A program made the position numbers and the translations under genes. Of a stretch of 64,000 bases of DNA, positions 48,672 through 60,255 are shown one piece after another; positions within the stretch are counted from its first letter, which is position 1, and the number at the start of each line of letters is the position of its first letter. The notes under the pieces are model-generated. The model was not told where the DNA came from. It searched no databases and was given only the letters and a program-made list of their open reading frames with translations. Location: assembly GCA_022457065.1 (NCBI GenBank), contig JAJGBQ010000003.1, forward strand, positions 744,001-808,000, read 5' to 3'. The stretch comes from Curvularia sp. ZM96. Taxonomy: Eukaryota; Ascomycota; Dothideomycetes; Pleosporales; Pleosporaceae.

Positions 48672-51600
48672 AGGAATCGCCACCCGGTTTCTTTATCATG
48701 CTCACGCTTTTTTTGTTTTATATCACCGTCGCCTCGTCGTTTGTCTAGTACATCTGAGGTTTAAGATACCACCGTTGCGCATTTATTGGCCAAGTCTATA
48801 GGCCGCACCGCCATCTAGTCTGGACGATTATTCCATCTATCGCGGCACACCACTGGCTTTTACGGAGATACCACCTGGCCTTGCGCCCCACGAAAGAGGT
48901 CTACGGCGTTCTTCTGGCGTTCTCGAATTGGAGCCCTTTATGAGTATCTGTTTATACTGTTTTTTTCGGTTTGGAGCGATTTCCTCAACTCTGTAATATT
49001 ACGCGCATCGTCGCCTGGGCCAGGACACTTTTTTTACCGCCTGCAAATACTCGCCTAATACTCAGCGGTGCTCGGCAGGGCTCTCGTCACTGTCGTCATG
49101 AAGCACGCTGTCATCATTCGCTTATACCCTTTTAATATCTTTTAGACTCTCTCTTAGCAACCACCTCTCCGACGCAGAATTTCGCTACGGATGGCTTGCA
49201 CAATGACGTTTGTACATTAGTAGTAGCTTTGAGCGCGCGCACACATAGGTGCCACAGCGACCGGGCAATAGGCCAGGGTTGCCTTCTCCACGACACGGCG
49301 TCGGGTTGAAGCAGCGCGAAAAAATGACGCATTTCTCCATATAGTGGATTAGAAGTGCGGCAGAATCAAAGATCCTTGTTAATCCATCCGCCCGCCCTTC
49401 CTATTCCGACGTGCTTCCTTAGACGCTTTCTCCGTTTGCCAGCTAGCCTTGTGACGACACACACCTACATACAGACACGACAATAGTCCGATTTGGTACC
49501 GTGGATCCGTGTGCTTTCGTCATACGGGCACGCCCGGTTTCAGTTGGACAAAAAGGACAAAGCCCATGTCGTCTGCCCTTTGACCATGCCATCATCTGGC
49601 GTTTGGTGAGCGGTCAAGTTAGGACTAGAGCCGGTGCTTGGCACTCGTCATGCAGCGTCACGGCTGGTTAGCCTGCGCTGGACCCTGAAATTTGGTTGAC
49701 CTCCACTCGCCTCTCCTCTGTTAACGAGTGGGATGTCTGCCGATGCACCTTGTGCCGCCTCAGGCTTCCGGTGCCGATGCTATCATTTGCTTTCTCTGCA
49801 TCAATTGGCCCCCCATCTGTCTTGGATTGCCCCTGCTCAGCGGCTCGAGATTGCGTACGAGGCTGGCCGCTGCAAGTGTCAACGATTCATTCTGATTCCC
49901 ACCCTAACCCCCAAATCCGCGCTCACGCGCACGCGAGGAAGAGAGGAAAAAAACTAACTACCGGTGGCCATGCGTGCTGACAACCGTTCGGGCTTTCTTT
50001 CTCGTCTCAGCCATACGCACGCCTTGATTGCCTCTACGGTGCTACACACGGACTCCCCAATCACGGAGGCCTCTTTCGCTCTCGTGGAGAGTGGGTCTCA
50101 CACACTCACTCACGTTAGATACCGGACCGAAAGGAAACCTGAGATGAGATCGTAGCGTGCCTGATTGTGTCCCGTTCCCTCGCGCGTTCTTTCAAGGCAA
50201 GATCGCCGGGCGGACGCGACGACTGACAGCACGTTCCCCGATAGGCAGGGCTGACCGTTTTTTCGTGTCCGCTCTCACATAAAAATAATGACGACGCCAA
50301 AAACTTCTGAGTTTGGCCCGCTACTGCTCCGCTTCGCTAGGCTCGGGAGGAAGTCAGCAGTGACAGAGGGAGAGCAGGAAAGGACCAACTTTGGGTTGCA
50401 GTAACGCCGGCCGACATGCCGTAAGGGAGGTTACCCGTAATCTTTCCTTCGTAAGCGGTCTGCTTTTCGCCACCCACCCGGCCCCTCTCTCTTCGTCTCT
50501 ATCGCGCTTCCTCACTCGCTCGGAGCTCGAAAGGTTGTGCGCCAACGAAAAGCGAATCATTTAGCCATCATGCAAGTCATTACTGGCATCGCTGTCGTTA
50601 CCTTCCACTACTGGCAATTCATGTCCCCCTGCTAGGTCTATGTATGTCACTTGACCGACCGCTGTGTGCATTGTCGAACAATCATTCGGTGGTGATGAAC
50701 TCGCGCCGTCCATGTGCGTACATACTTCACTGTCTTGGCATGCGACCAGCTCTATGGTTGCGTTGACCTACTCCACACGACAATATCCAGGTATACATTT
50801 CCATCCTACAAACATAGTGTTTCGCATCCTTTGCCGTTGCGCCAACGTCTCAACTTAACACATCGTGATTGAGTTTTTAATCTCAATCCTGGCTCCTCCT
50901 GCCTCGAGGGCCTTTGCGCTTGTTTGGAAAAAAACACCATCAGATGAGGGTCGTCTGTCAGCTGCGAGGTTGCCCTTGGGGGCCGCCTTTCTACGCGGGA
51001 ATAAAAGTTTCATGCACCTTTGACATATGGGGGGCGAGTGTGTGTGCGTGTGTGATCACGCATCAATGCATTGCGACGACTATGTTCAACAGTGGCGAGG
51101 AGAGTTCAACGTTCATTTCCGACTGGACTAATCCCCTGTTCGCACTCGAGATCCTTCATGTTCATTTGGGCCATTCACAGGACGAGCACAACCGGCCACC
51201 AGCAAATTCATCCAGCAGTGATGATCCGTTATGCTAACCTGTGTCCAGTATGTATTCCGCTTTCGCAGAGATGAAGACGCCCCGTAATGACGGTGGAGCG
51301 ACATCGCTTAGAGATGCCAAGAAGTCCTCCGTCCCCATCTCGCTGAACACTCCAACCAAGCTACCAGTTAAGCATCAAAACCTCATCTCCACCGCCATGC
51401 GAGTCGGTTCGCACAGATGTGCTGTCATCCAACAGTAGCGCCAAGTTTTACAGAAAAGTGGATCTTACATCGATGCTGAACCAACCCCGCAATTCCATGT
51501 TCGATCTATCATGGTTTCAGGATTCGGCATGCCTAGCAAAAGTCTCCACTGCTTGAACACGCGCAGCTTCGGGTTTGCAACCCATGCTTTCCCACCTTCC

Positions 51601-51786
51601 TCGTTTGTTGGTAGCTCGGGTAATTTCAGGGATTCTTGGACCCATAGGACGCGCAATCGTTTGTAGTATGAAGCAGATTACTCGCGTCCATGGTAGGCAA
51701 CGTCGCTTTGTCAGCCTGGGTTTCTGGATCGTATGTATGTACCGCCGCGGAGTTTGGGCGATGATACGACATCTGATTCGGAACGC
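48672..51786. other. 3.1-kb intergenic region, no gene seen
   Basis: This stretch spans the FlbC-like 3' flank to the EAF6 3' end. All frames are short and lack recognisable domains. No repeat or RNA gene was recognised. Confidence 0.45.
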
Positions 51787-52444
51787 TCACTCCCGTCCGT
51801 AGGAAATCTTCTGGCGCTTCGTCTTGTTGTTCTGCTCATCGTCGTCTTCGGCGGCCTTCTTCTTCTTGTTTTCTCCTGGCTTCGTACCGTTTGTGGGTTG
51901 GCTCGACTCGCGTGTAGGGAAGGACGAGGTTGGCGCAGGAGCGTGCGATGGGGTAACAGAGCCTGGCGTCGATGATTCCTAGAAGCAGCGTCAGTTCCAT
52001 TGTCTCTTCATATTCTGCGCTGCGGCAAGGCCTGGTATCCCTTCACGTACCCTCAGGAAACTCGACGAACTCCGACTGAATATCCTATCTGCGTCGTTGA
52101 TGGGGGCTTTTCGCCTGGTCGCATTGCCTGCTCCGCCAGCTGTCGTCGTAGTCGCTGCTCCCTTGATGTAGTTATCGAAGCCCTTTATGATGTTGCCGGC
52201 GCTCGTCTCTTCTAGGTACTGGGTCTCAACGCGGAGGATGTTGTCTTCGAGTTGTAGCTGCCGCAAGGCTTAGCATGCGCATCTATCACGCGTCGCATCT
52301 GATACTAACCAGATTGTTGTCGATTAAGCGCTTCTTGTTCAGCGATTCGCGGAGGTCACGTCGCAGTCTCTCGTAGTAGGGCGTGCCGCGCGAGTTATCT
52401 GTGCTCGCATTGTTTGCGCTAGCTGGAGGCGCATTTTCCGTCAT
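51787..52444 (-). CDS. eaf6: Chromatin modification-related protein EAF6 (NuA4 / histone acetyltransferase subunit)
   Basis: Three exons (52444-52310, 52257-52051 and 51978-51787) give 177 residues. The start MTENAPPASANNAS precedes the conserved EAF6 core: GTPYYERLRRDLRESLNKKR, LIDNNL-LQLEDNILRVETQY and LEETSAGNIIKGFDNYIKG. A disordered, basic C-terminal tail follows (GENKKKKAAEDDDEQNN, then KTKRQKISYGRE). Both introns are short (52 and 72 nt) and phase 0. An upstream in-frame Met at 52531 would add 29 residues. EAF6 is a small coiled-coil subunit of NuA4 and related acetyltransferase complexes. It is divergent from the TFIIS gene. Confidence 0.92.
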
Positions 52445-52970
52445 CTTGAAGTGTGTTGTAGCGTCGTGTACGGTCTTGGGTGCCTTTGCCAACTCGTCTT
52501 GTAGTAAACGTTGCGTGTACCGGATCTGCAAGTTTGGTAGGTCGACGGTTGCGGTTTGCTTCTGGTGAACGCGGAGGCTAGCGCCTCTGAGCTTGGGCCT
52601 CTTTAAGGAAACGCAACTTCTAGATCACAATCGCAGATGGCATCGCGCCACGCCTCCTACTTCCTTCCGAATACCCGTTTTCAACCTCACCCGCACGCAC
52701 CTCCGTTCTGTCTGCAGCCGCCCGTCTCGTCGGTTTCCCTCGGACGCGACTTACTGACCCGCGCCGGCTTCGACCCAAGACTCGTCAGAACACCAGCCTC
52801 ACCATCCGCCAGCGCAAGCGCAAGCGCGACAGCACTCGAGGCCATCATACAAAGAACAAGGAAATCTTGTTTTGATTGCGGTCCATCCATAGGATTACCC
52901 CTTTCGCGAAGGCGTCTACGGTTCTGCGCTCACGGTCAACTTTGTTTCGATAAACACTACAACCTTCAAC
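52445..52970. promoter_or_regulatory. Shared divergent promoter region, EAF6 / TFIIS
   Basis: The 526 bp between the two start codons must hold both promoters. A 119-residue frame here (52637-52996) overlaps the TFIIS start in another frame and is treated as leader sequence. Confidence 0.55.
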
Positions 52971-53940
52971 ATGGCAATGGATGCAAAAGAGATTGAGCTT
53001 CGCGGAAAGGCCATCGGCAAGGCTGTCGCAGAAGGCGAACCTAGCACCTCGATACTGAAGCTGCTCAACGACCTCAAGACTGGTGTCCATGCTACCGAGG
53101 ACCTCTTGCGCTCCACAAGAATTGGTGTGACCATCAACCGTCTGCGTACACACAAAGACCCAGCTGTGCAAAAACTGGCGACAGAGTTAGTGGCAAAATG
53201 GAGGGACGAAGTCAAGAAGAAGCAGCCAGCTAAGAAGGACGGCGCGACCAAGGTAGCCACGAATGGCGGTTCGACATCTTCACCTGCTCCTCCACCGTCA
53301 GGGACTGCGTCTCCGGCGCCCAGCCAAGCCAAAAAGAAGCACGACGTGCCTGCTGATAAGCGCAACCACAAAACAGATAAGGTCAAATATCAGGTGACCG
53401 GGAGTGAAGCGCGTGACAACTGCGTGAGGCTGATGTACGACGGCCTGGCCTTTATGAGTGAAGCGAGTAAGTACCAGCAGGTGATTGGCTCCGCGCTCTG
53501 TTGACCCATTTTAAGTGCCCGATGAAATCCTCATTGTCGCCAAGCAAGTCGAGGCTGCTGCCTACGGCAATGCTGGCAGCCTAAACGACGCTTATAAGGG
53601 TAAAATTCGCTCGCTCTTCCAAAATCTCAAGAACAAGTCGAATCCACAACTTCGCAAACAAGTCCTTTCTGGCGAAATCCCGGCCAAGAAATTCGTTATC
53701 ATGACACACGACGAGATGAAATCGGAAGCGCGACGAGCAGAGGACAAGAAGCTCGAGAAGGAAAACATGAACCAGGCTATGGTCGCGCAGGTGGAGAAGG
53801 CGATATCAACGGAGTTCCAGTGCGGAAAGTGCAAGCAGAAGAGAGTCAGCTACAGCCAGGCGCAAACGAGGTCCGCCGATGAACCGATGACGACGTTCTG
53901 CGAGTGCCAGAACTGTGGAAACAGGTGGAAGTTTTCTTGA
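52971..53940 (+). CDS. dst1: Transcription elongation factor TFIIS
   Basis: Exons 52971-53466 and 53516-53940 give 306 residues; the 49-nt intron has a GTAAGT donor. Domain I (LW fold) covers ILKLLNDLKTGVHATEDLLR, then STRIGVTINRLR. A Ala/Pro/Lys linker follows, then the central helical domain (RDNCVRLMYDGLAFM; KGKIRSLFQNLKNKSNPQLR). The C-terminal zinc ribbon is FQCGKCKQKRVSYSQAQTRS plus ADEPMTTFCECQNCGNRW, including the essential acidic pair in RSADEP. TFIIS stimulates RNA cleavage by backtracked RNA polymerase II. All domains are complete. Confidence 0.97.
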
Positions 53941-54347
53941 GAGAGTGGCGGGCGTGGGCGGGTGCGAAACGGGTATGACCACAGTGTAAGAGTATGGGTT
54001 GCGTTGACTTGATTTTCTAGGAAGATGGAGAAGAAGAAAAGATTTGTAGCAGCGGGCGTTTTTCCCCATCTAGGACCTAGGTCAATTCAGAGAGACAGCG
54101 AGAGACATCGATGAGGTCTCTGGTTTTTCATCCATCCATCTCTCTCTAGCTTGTGTCCTTGCAAAGCGGAAACAATTATTACTATTTATTCCATATAACT
54201 ATTTGTTCTCTCTATTGCGACTATCACTGATTTGCGAAATACCAAATGTCCAATATAGTTACTATTCAACCCAATCACTCCTTTCCCAACGAAACTCTCC
54301 TCACACCCATCTTCCTCTTCTCTCCCGCCTCTAAAGTCTATACCCAA

Positions 54348-54423
<76 letters not shown>

Positions 54424-54452
54424 CAATCCCGCAGCCTTCTCGATGCTCCAAC
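53941..54452. other. Convergent 3' intergenic region with microsatellite
   Basis: This spacer lies between the ends of TFIIS and the GFA-domain gene. Apart from the compound microsatellite described separately, nothing was recognised. Confidence 0.5.
54351..54420 (+). repeat. Compound microsatellite (CT)16(CA)19
   Basis: An uninterrupted CT run at 54351-54382 switches directly to a CA run up to 54420. It lies about 30 bp beyond the stop codon of the GFA-domain gene, so it is probably within that gene's 3' untranslated region as GT/AG repeats. Confidence 0.95.
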
Positions 54453-54986
54453 TCAAAGACTCTTCCCATCCGCAAACCTCTTCCTAAGCCCCTTGACATC
54501 CACATCCTTAAACATCCTCACATTCACCGCCGTCATACCCGGCATGAAATCATCCACCGTAGGCCGCGCCATACAAGATGAGCCGCACGTGCCGCAGAAA
54601 CGATGAGCTATCTGGTTACTAGCGAAGGAGTAAGACTATTCGTACATTTAGCACAATCTTAATCTCCCTTGTCCTTTCTCTCCCTTCAGAAACAGCAGCA
54701 ATATTAGAAAACTGGTAATCAAACCTACCTTGAGCTCCTCAAACTTCCCATTCGTAAACTCAATCCTCTCATCCGGTACGTAAATCAATAAATACCCATT
54801 CTTGACACAGATGCTGCAATTGCACTCTGTAACCAGGGCGCTGGCGTCGTCGAGAGGCGGCGACGCAGTCACGTTGTAGACGAAGGCGCCGCACTGGCAG
54901 GAGGCGGTGTAGGTTGCTGTTGGGTCGGAGGGAGAGGGGGGAACGGGGACGGAGGTTAGGGGTGGTGGGGAGTCTGAGCGTGACAT
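54453..54986 (-). CDS. GFA/CENP-V domain protein (glutathione-dependent formaldehyde-activating-like)
   Basis: Exons 54986-54729 and 54635-54453 (93-nt intron, GTAGGT donor) give 146 residues. Cysteine clusters CQCGAF, CNCSIC and, in exon 2, FCGTCGSSC form the zinc-binding pattern of the GFA/CENP-V fold. YTASCQCGAFVYNV and IAHRFCGTCG are typical of the family. The N-terminal 25 residues are Pro/Ser-rich. Members are putative carbon-sulfur lyases or glutathione-adduct-binding proteins, and most fungal paralogues have unknown substrates. Reading through the intron would end the protein at 112 residues without the second cysteine pair, so the spliced model is preferred. Confidence 0.85.
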
Positions 54987-56685
54987 GGTGGTTTGCTTTG
55001 GGGTTGCTTTGGTTTGAAATGGAGTGGGGAGATATGGGGAGGAGAGGAGAAGGTATATAAAGAGAAGTGAGATAAGTTGGAGTTTGGGGGCCGGATTCTC
55101 AGCCTGGTTCGCCTTCTTTATATATCACTCAATTGATAGCAAAGCCCTTTCATACTTGGAGATAAAGTACTCCCCTATCTTCGGCTCACCCATGCATACG
55201 CCAAACTCGATTTCACAACGCAAGGATTGCGCGGTTGCTTGGAAATGTGGTTGCCTTCCTTTCAGCCCTTCTCGGTGGCGCTCTGTATCACGAATCAAAG
55301 ACGTGGGATAGCGCCACGGTGGTGCGTGTGCGGGGGAGGTGTTCCCCAATGCATAGATACTGCTCAGCTGACTTCGCGTACATGTCGTGTCATGGTAGTG
55401 CTATGCGCGGTTGAGTCACTTAGCTCGCGTTGCTGTGCAAAGAAATCTGTTTGATTGGATTGCGATGCTGGGCCAATGCTGGGCCAATACTGTGGCTGGA
55501 TTGCTATCCTTTCATTTCGTTTCAATTCAGCTCGCGAGATCGCTGTGGCATGCCTTTTAACCCAACTTACGGGTGTAGTTACAGAGACTGCATAGCTGGC
55601 TATCTCGAAGTAAGGCCACTAGCTTAGTCTGGTTGCCCAGCATTCTGTTTACCTCAACATGTTTCATCTGCTGGCACCATAAGCCACAGGAAAAGTGGTT
55701 GGACTAGGCATGTAGCTACGAAAAACACGAAAGCTAAATCAATTGTTTGAGAAATGCTCGCTCAAGAATACATAGGGATGATTTGATGCTGTGTGACGCT
55801 TGTCACAGCACCCTACATAACCTTCAGCGCTACTAACTCTTCGCAGGCCTTGTCCCTCCTCTGCTTTGCCACCTTGCTCTACTACAACATCCTTGAAGAT
55901 CGTTACAGAAACTGACACAAATACTACGAGAACCTACAAGGCATAAACCTGGTTCAAGTATCGACAGTGGAAGGCGTTGGGTCGATACGTGGGTTCCTGT
56001 GACTACGGCATATGACACTGGTCGCTACAATATACATATCCTAAGTGTATGATATGAATGTATCATTTTGATCAAAGAGGGCCGTGAACATTGCGACCAT
56101 GGCCACAGTTCTATGATAGAACGGGTAAGGAGCAGCATCGGGTAAGTCTTACCAATCCTGCAGTAAAAGACACTAAGCACTTCACGCAATTTAATTGGAA
56201 AACGGCCGGGCGAAGGAACATGCATACTCATCCTCATGAATCCGTATGTGGTGTAGGAGAACACGATCTGTACAGCGCAAGGCCGCTCCTTCGTCTTGGA
56301 CAGCTCAGCACACGGTGAAACAACGAGCAATCACATACCTTGATACACAAAGGGAACACGCATAACAGAATAGGACGACTTCACGAACCTAAAGGTGATC
56401 AGCAGAGAAAGTTGGGGCAGATTATTTTGGTTACCAGTAAGCGGTCCTATGAAGTGGCCCCGGTGGCAGGTCAGAAGTCTTCATCCCTAGCGTACTACAA
56501 CGCCGCAATACTCCGATCTGACCCTAAATGATGTACATAATAAGCAAGTTGAGTCCGACCTATAATGCCACTGACCCACGGCTACTCAAAACCATAACTT
56601 TATCCCGAATCGCTAGTGAAGATGCGACGCAAATTTGGAGTGGTGGCTCCGACGTAAAAAACAAAAGGCTACTGTGAGCCATACC
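54987..56685. other. Intergenic, no gene seen
   Basis: Only short frames on both strands occur here. It contains the promoter of the GFA-domain gene and the 3' flank of SF3B1. No repeats were recognised. Confidence 0.45.
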
Positions 56686-59600
56686 TTATATGAAAATGTC
56701 CAACTCATGTCTCTTGAGCTTGTCGTCGTCGAAATTCGGGTATGCTGGAACCATGGCATCGGCACTCTGAACGTACGCGTCGTTGTAGATGCGCCAATAA
56801 GGCTGTCGGACCTTGCGAGCTGGGTGGAACAAACCAGCCCACACGTAGTTCATGACAAGCGGAGTGCCGACTGCGTTGCGGACACCCTCAATGGCTTCGA
56901 TGATTCTGTCAATGACGTGCGGACTCGTCTCGAAAAGGTTGGGCCAAAGGAGGTTGAGCAAGTGAATCATTGCATCCTCGCAGTCAAGGCCGACACAGCC
57001 TAGAGCTACGTGCTTGACTACTGAAGCAGCAGTCTGGCGATGCACTTGGTCTCGGTCAATAAGAGCGTCTTCCAGGAGGGGTGTGATAGCGTAGACGTAA
57101 TCCTTGGCCATCTCGCCAATATACTCGAACATAAAAGACAGTGACTTGAGTACACCGTTCTGTACGTTGAGCTCTGGCACGCGGTATTCGTTCATCAGGG
57201 CCGGAAGGACGGTGAACGGCGCACAAGTCTCAGCGACGATACCAATAGCGACGGCTGTACAGACACGGGACTGACGCTCCTGCACTCGAAGGTTACCCAG
57301 AAGGGTAGCCAACACATCCTGGGGACCGATGGCCTTGGCAATGTAACCGAACGTATTGTTGGCAGCACGACGAATGCCCTTCTTGTGGGCTTTGAGCATA
57401 TCCAAGAGTTCGAAGCAGATTCGCATCCATTCACGAGGATTGACGTAGTTGGCACCTCGGTCAGCAATACGTCCTACAAGATCGATGGTGTTTTCTTGTA
57501 CCTTCTCGTGTCGGTTTCGAAGAATAGGTGTGAGACGGGGCAAGAGATCCTTAATGGGCGGTTGCATGGCATGGAGACCAACAACTGTGACGATGGCGCG
57601 AAGGGCACCGAGAATTGAACCAAGAACCTCAGGATATTCCTCACCAAGATATTCGTACAGAGCCTGTGCGAGCTTGATCAGTTGTGGGTCCTCGTCACAC
57701 TTCTGCATGACGAAAGTAATGCGAGAAATGAGGTCTGCAGCTTGCTGACGAACAGTAGCAGACTTGTTGTTGAGCCTAGCAAGAACGACCGCAACAATCT
57801 GTGGAAGGTAGGTCTTCGTGCGCTCGCCTAGTGCGTTGACAACCGTGGCGAAACCGTCAATGACGATAGGATCCTCGACGGTTTGATCCTGGAAAGCCAC
57901 GAGTACGCCATCAATGAGCTGCTCCTCCAGGCGCTGGTCGACATCGTGAGCACCCAATGTGCTGATGACTTTGTCAATGGTTTCAACAGTCATTTTGCGG
58001 TATGCTTCGTTCTCATCTTTCATGTTGTTGACGATGCGACCTACAATCTCAGAAACACCAGCCTTTTGTGCTAGGTCCACTGTTGTATCAACCACCTGCC
58101 GGTAGTTGCGCTTGTCGAGAGCCATGCGTCGTACCCAGAAGTGCTTGAAGAACTCGGGCAAGACATTGTCCTTGAGATAGACTGGAGTGACACCGGCTGT
58201 GTTTGAGCACTGAGAGACGACCTTCAGCACGACCTTCTTCATTTCCTCGTCGGGGGATTGGAACTCTCGGATGACAGTCTCCATAATCTGACTGGTGTAA
58301 TAGTTGGAATACTCCTCGTCCATAAGCGGGATGACGTAACCCACGGCCTTCAAGAAAGACGCAAGAGCCTTGCCACGCTGACGGCGGGTTCCAGTCCAGA
58401 GAGGGTTGAGAATATCGTCGAAAGATTCGATACCATACGGGCTGGCGGCTTCGGCAAGGGCGGCAAGAGCAAGTGCTGTGACCATGCGGACCTTTGGCTG
58501 CTCGTCGTTCAGGTTGTCGCCAATACAGTCCACAAGTCCCTTCAAATGGGGTAGAATAGCGCAACCCATAAGGATAGGAATCTGCTGGATAATCTTTACA
58601 CCAGTGTGGCGCGCGTGCCATGATTTCTTGGAACGGCAAACGGCTCGAAGGAAAGGCAACAGGGCTGGAATGCCAAGGGCGGACGCGACGACAGCAAAGG
58701 CTCTGGCAGTGGTGTTTCGGACATACTCGTCTTGGTGGTCCAAGTCGGGGCGCATCGTACTGATCATGTGTGCGAGACCAGCAGCTTTTGCAAGGTTGGA
58801 GATAATTTCTCGGCCTTCCACACGGGCATAGTAATCCTGGTCGATAAGGAGAGGTTCAATGACGACGAGAATCTTGTGGACATATGGACGAACGAGATCG
58901 TCAAGCTTGTACAGGATACGGTCGATGACCTTGACAAGCAGATGTCGTTCCTGGTCTTCCAAGGTCCGCTCCATCAAGAGTGGCAGAATCTGGTTGAACA
59001 GGGGGCCGGCACCAAAGTGCCTGGCGTTGTCGGTAAGTTGTCGGAGTGCAGTCTTTCGCATGGGCGGTGTTCCGTTCTTGACTTTGAGAAGCAGACGCAT
59101 AATCTTGCGCTCCTTCAACTCCTCCACTGACATGTCGTTCTCATCAGCACCGTCTGTAAGCTTTCCAAAGTACTTCATGTCCTCGTTCTTGAAGAATTGC
59201 AAATCTCCAACTCCGGGAATCTCGGTCGGCAGCTGCCTGCCCATGGCCGCCAGGCTGTTGTCAACTTCTGGGATCAAAAAGCCCTGGTAGCCGGTCGGAA
59301 GAGCTGGTGTGCCCGCTGGTCGCGGAATTGGCTCGTATCCTGGTGGCGGCTCGAGGACCTTGTAGCCTTCGGCTTCACCTGGGAGCATCATGTCAAGCTG
59401 CTCGTCAGACAGCGGGGCATTGCGCATCGAGATGTCGGTACCAAATGTGAAAGTCGGGACGACTTGTTGCGCACCCTTCGCAGTGGGGGCAGGCGTCGCA
59501 GCACTTGCAGGGGCTATAGCAGTGGTGTCCCAACGTGACCGAGCTGGTGCAGCTGCTTCCTTTGGCTCTTCTGGTGTGGGTGACCATCGCGAGCGTTTCT

Positions 59601-60255
59601 TGGGCTCTGCCGTATCTTCCTTGGCTTCTTGCTTGACCGAAGCGTCATCCTCTGCTACCTCGTCCCACCGTCTCCTCTTACGAGTCTTCTTCATTGGAGG
59701 GGTTTTGTCGCCATCGACTGTGGGAGGTGCATCATCTTTGAGCGTTGGCTTGTGATCGAGGACCTCGTTGCCTCCGGACTTTTCCTTCTCCTCGATGAGT
59801 CTCTTTACACGCGCCTCCTCGCGCTCCAGCTCGCGCTGCTTCATGATATCCTTGTATGACTGGCCGCCATCTTCACCATCCTTTGCAAACGGGTCAGCGC
59901 GCGTAGGAGAGAGTGCGCGATCGAATCGTCTCCGTTGGTAATCGGTTTCGCGTGATGCAATCTGGGCCTGCTTTTCGCGGCTGTCGAGAATGTCGGCCTC
60001 ACCCGCGTCGCCGTGCGCGAACTCATTCATCATCTCCTTGGACGCCGTGTATTGGCCAACAAGACTCCTGCCATTTATTTGCACGTCGTCCATGTCGTCG
60101 TCGTTATCAGTGACAGCAATGGAGCTGACGTAGTCGCCGTTGTTGCCGCCATAGAGCTCCTTGTCAGAAGCCTCTGTGAGCGACTGCTTGTTGTTGGACG
60201 TGTCCCCATTGGCGGCGCCGTTGGCCCTTGAGTTTCCTGCGCGCGGTCCGGCCAT
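56686..60255 (-). CDS. HSH155: Splicing factor 3B subunit 1 (SF3B1/SAP155/Hsh155)
   Basis: A single uninterrupted exon encodes 1,189 residues from Met 60255 (MAGPRAGNSRANG). An in-frame Met at 60333 would add 26 non-conserved residues. The N-terminal 400 residues are charged and contain three Trp motifs (RRRWDE, RSRWSP, RSRWDT) that resemble U2AF-homology ligand motifs. PPPGYEPI and the p14-binding-like region follow, then HEAT repeats to the end. The segment NDEQPKVRMVTALALAAL aligns with the human region holding Lys700, and that lysine is conserved. FQSPDEEMKKVVLKVVSQC is nearly invariant in the family. SF3B1 is the scaffold of the U2 snRNP SF3b complex and clamps the branch-point helix. 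Confidence 0.98.
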   Translation of the reverse strand: MAGPRAGNSRANGAANGDTSNNKQSLTEASDKELYGGNNGDYVSSIAVTDNDDDMDDVQINGRSLVGQYTASKEMMNEFAHGDAGEADILDSREKQAQIASRETDYQRRRFDRALSPTRADPFAKDGEDGGQSYKDIMKQRELEREEARVKRLIEEKEKSGGNEVLDHKPTLKDDAPPTVDGDKTPPMKKTRKRRRWDEVAEDDASVKQEAKEDTAEPKKRSRWSPTPEEPKEAAAPARSRWDTTAIAPASAATPAPTAKGAQQVVPTFTFGTDISMRNAPLSDEQLDMMLPGEAEGYKVLEPPPGYEPIPRPAGTPALPTGYQGFLIPEVDNSLAAMGRQLPTEIPGVGDLQFFKNEDMKYFGKLTDGADENDMSVEELKERKIMRLLLKVKNGTPPMRKTALRQLTDNARHFGAGPLFNQILPLLMERTLEDQERHLLVKVIDRILYKLDDLVRPYVHKILVVIEPLLIDQDYYARVEGREIISNLAKAAGLAHMISTMRPDLDHQDEYVRNTTARAFAVVASALGIPALLPFLRAVCRSKKSWHARHTGVKIIQQIPILMGCAILPHLKGLVDCIGDNLNDEQPKVRMVTALALAALAEAASPYGIESFDDILNPLWTGTRRQRGKALASFLKAVGYVIPLMDEEYSNYYTSQIMETVIREFQSPDEEMKKVVLKVVSQCSNTAGVTPVYLKDNVLPEFFKHFWVRRMALDKRNYRQVVDTTVDLAQKAGVSEIVGRIVNNMKDENEAYRKMTVETIDKVISTLGAHDVDQRLEEQLIDGVLVAFQDQTVEDPIVIDGFATVVNALGERTKTYLPQIVAVVLARLNNKSATVRQQAADLISRITFVMQKCDEDPQLIKLAQALYEYLGEEYPEVLGSILGALRAIVTVVGLHAMQPPIKDLLPRLTPILRNRHEKVQENTIDLVGRIADRGANYVNPREWMRICFELLDMLKAHKKGIRRAANNTFGYIAKAIGPQDVLATLLGNLRVQERQSRVCTAVAIGIVAETCAPFTVLPALMNEYRVPELNVQNGVLKSLSFMFEYIGEMAKDYVYAITPLLEDALIDRDQVHRQTAASVVKHVALGCVGLDCEDAMIHLLNLLWPNLFETSPHVIDRIIEAIEGVRNAVGTPLVMNYVWAGLFHPARKVRQPYWRIYNDAYVQSADAMVPAYPNFDDDKLKRHELDIFI

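Noticed and set aside
52637..52996. 119-residue plus-strand ORF before TFIIS
   Set aside because: It overlaps the TFIIS start in another frame and lies in the divergent promoter; its composition is low-complexity.
54246..54581. Plus-strand ORF through the CT/CA microsatellite
   Set aside because: It is a repeat-driven frame antisense to exon 2 of the GFA-domain gene.
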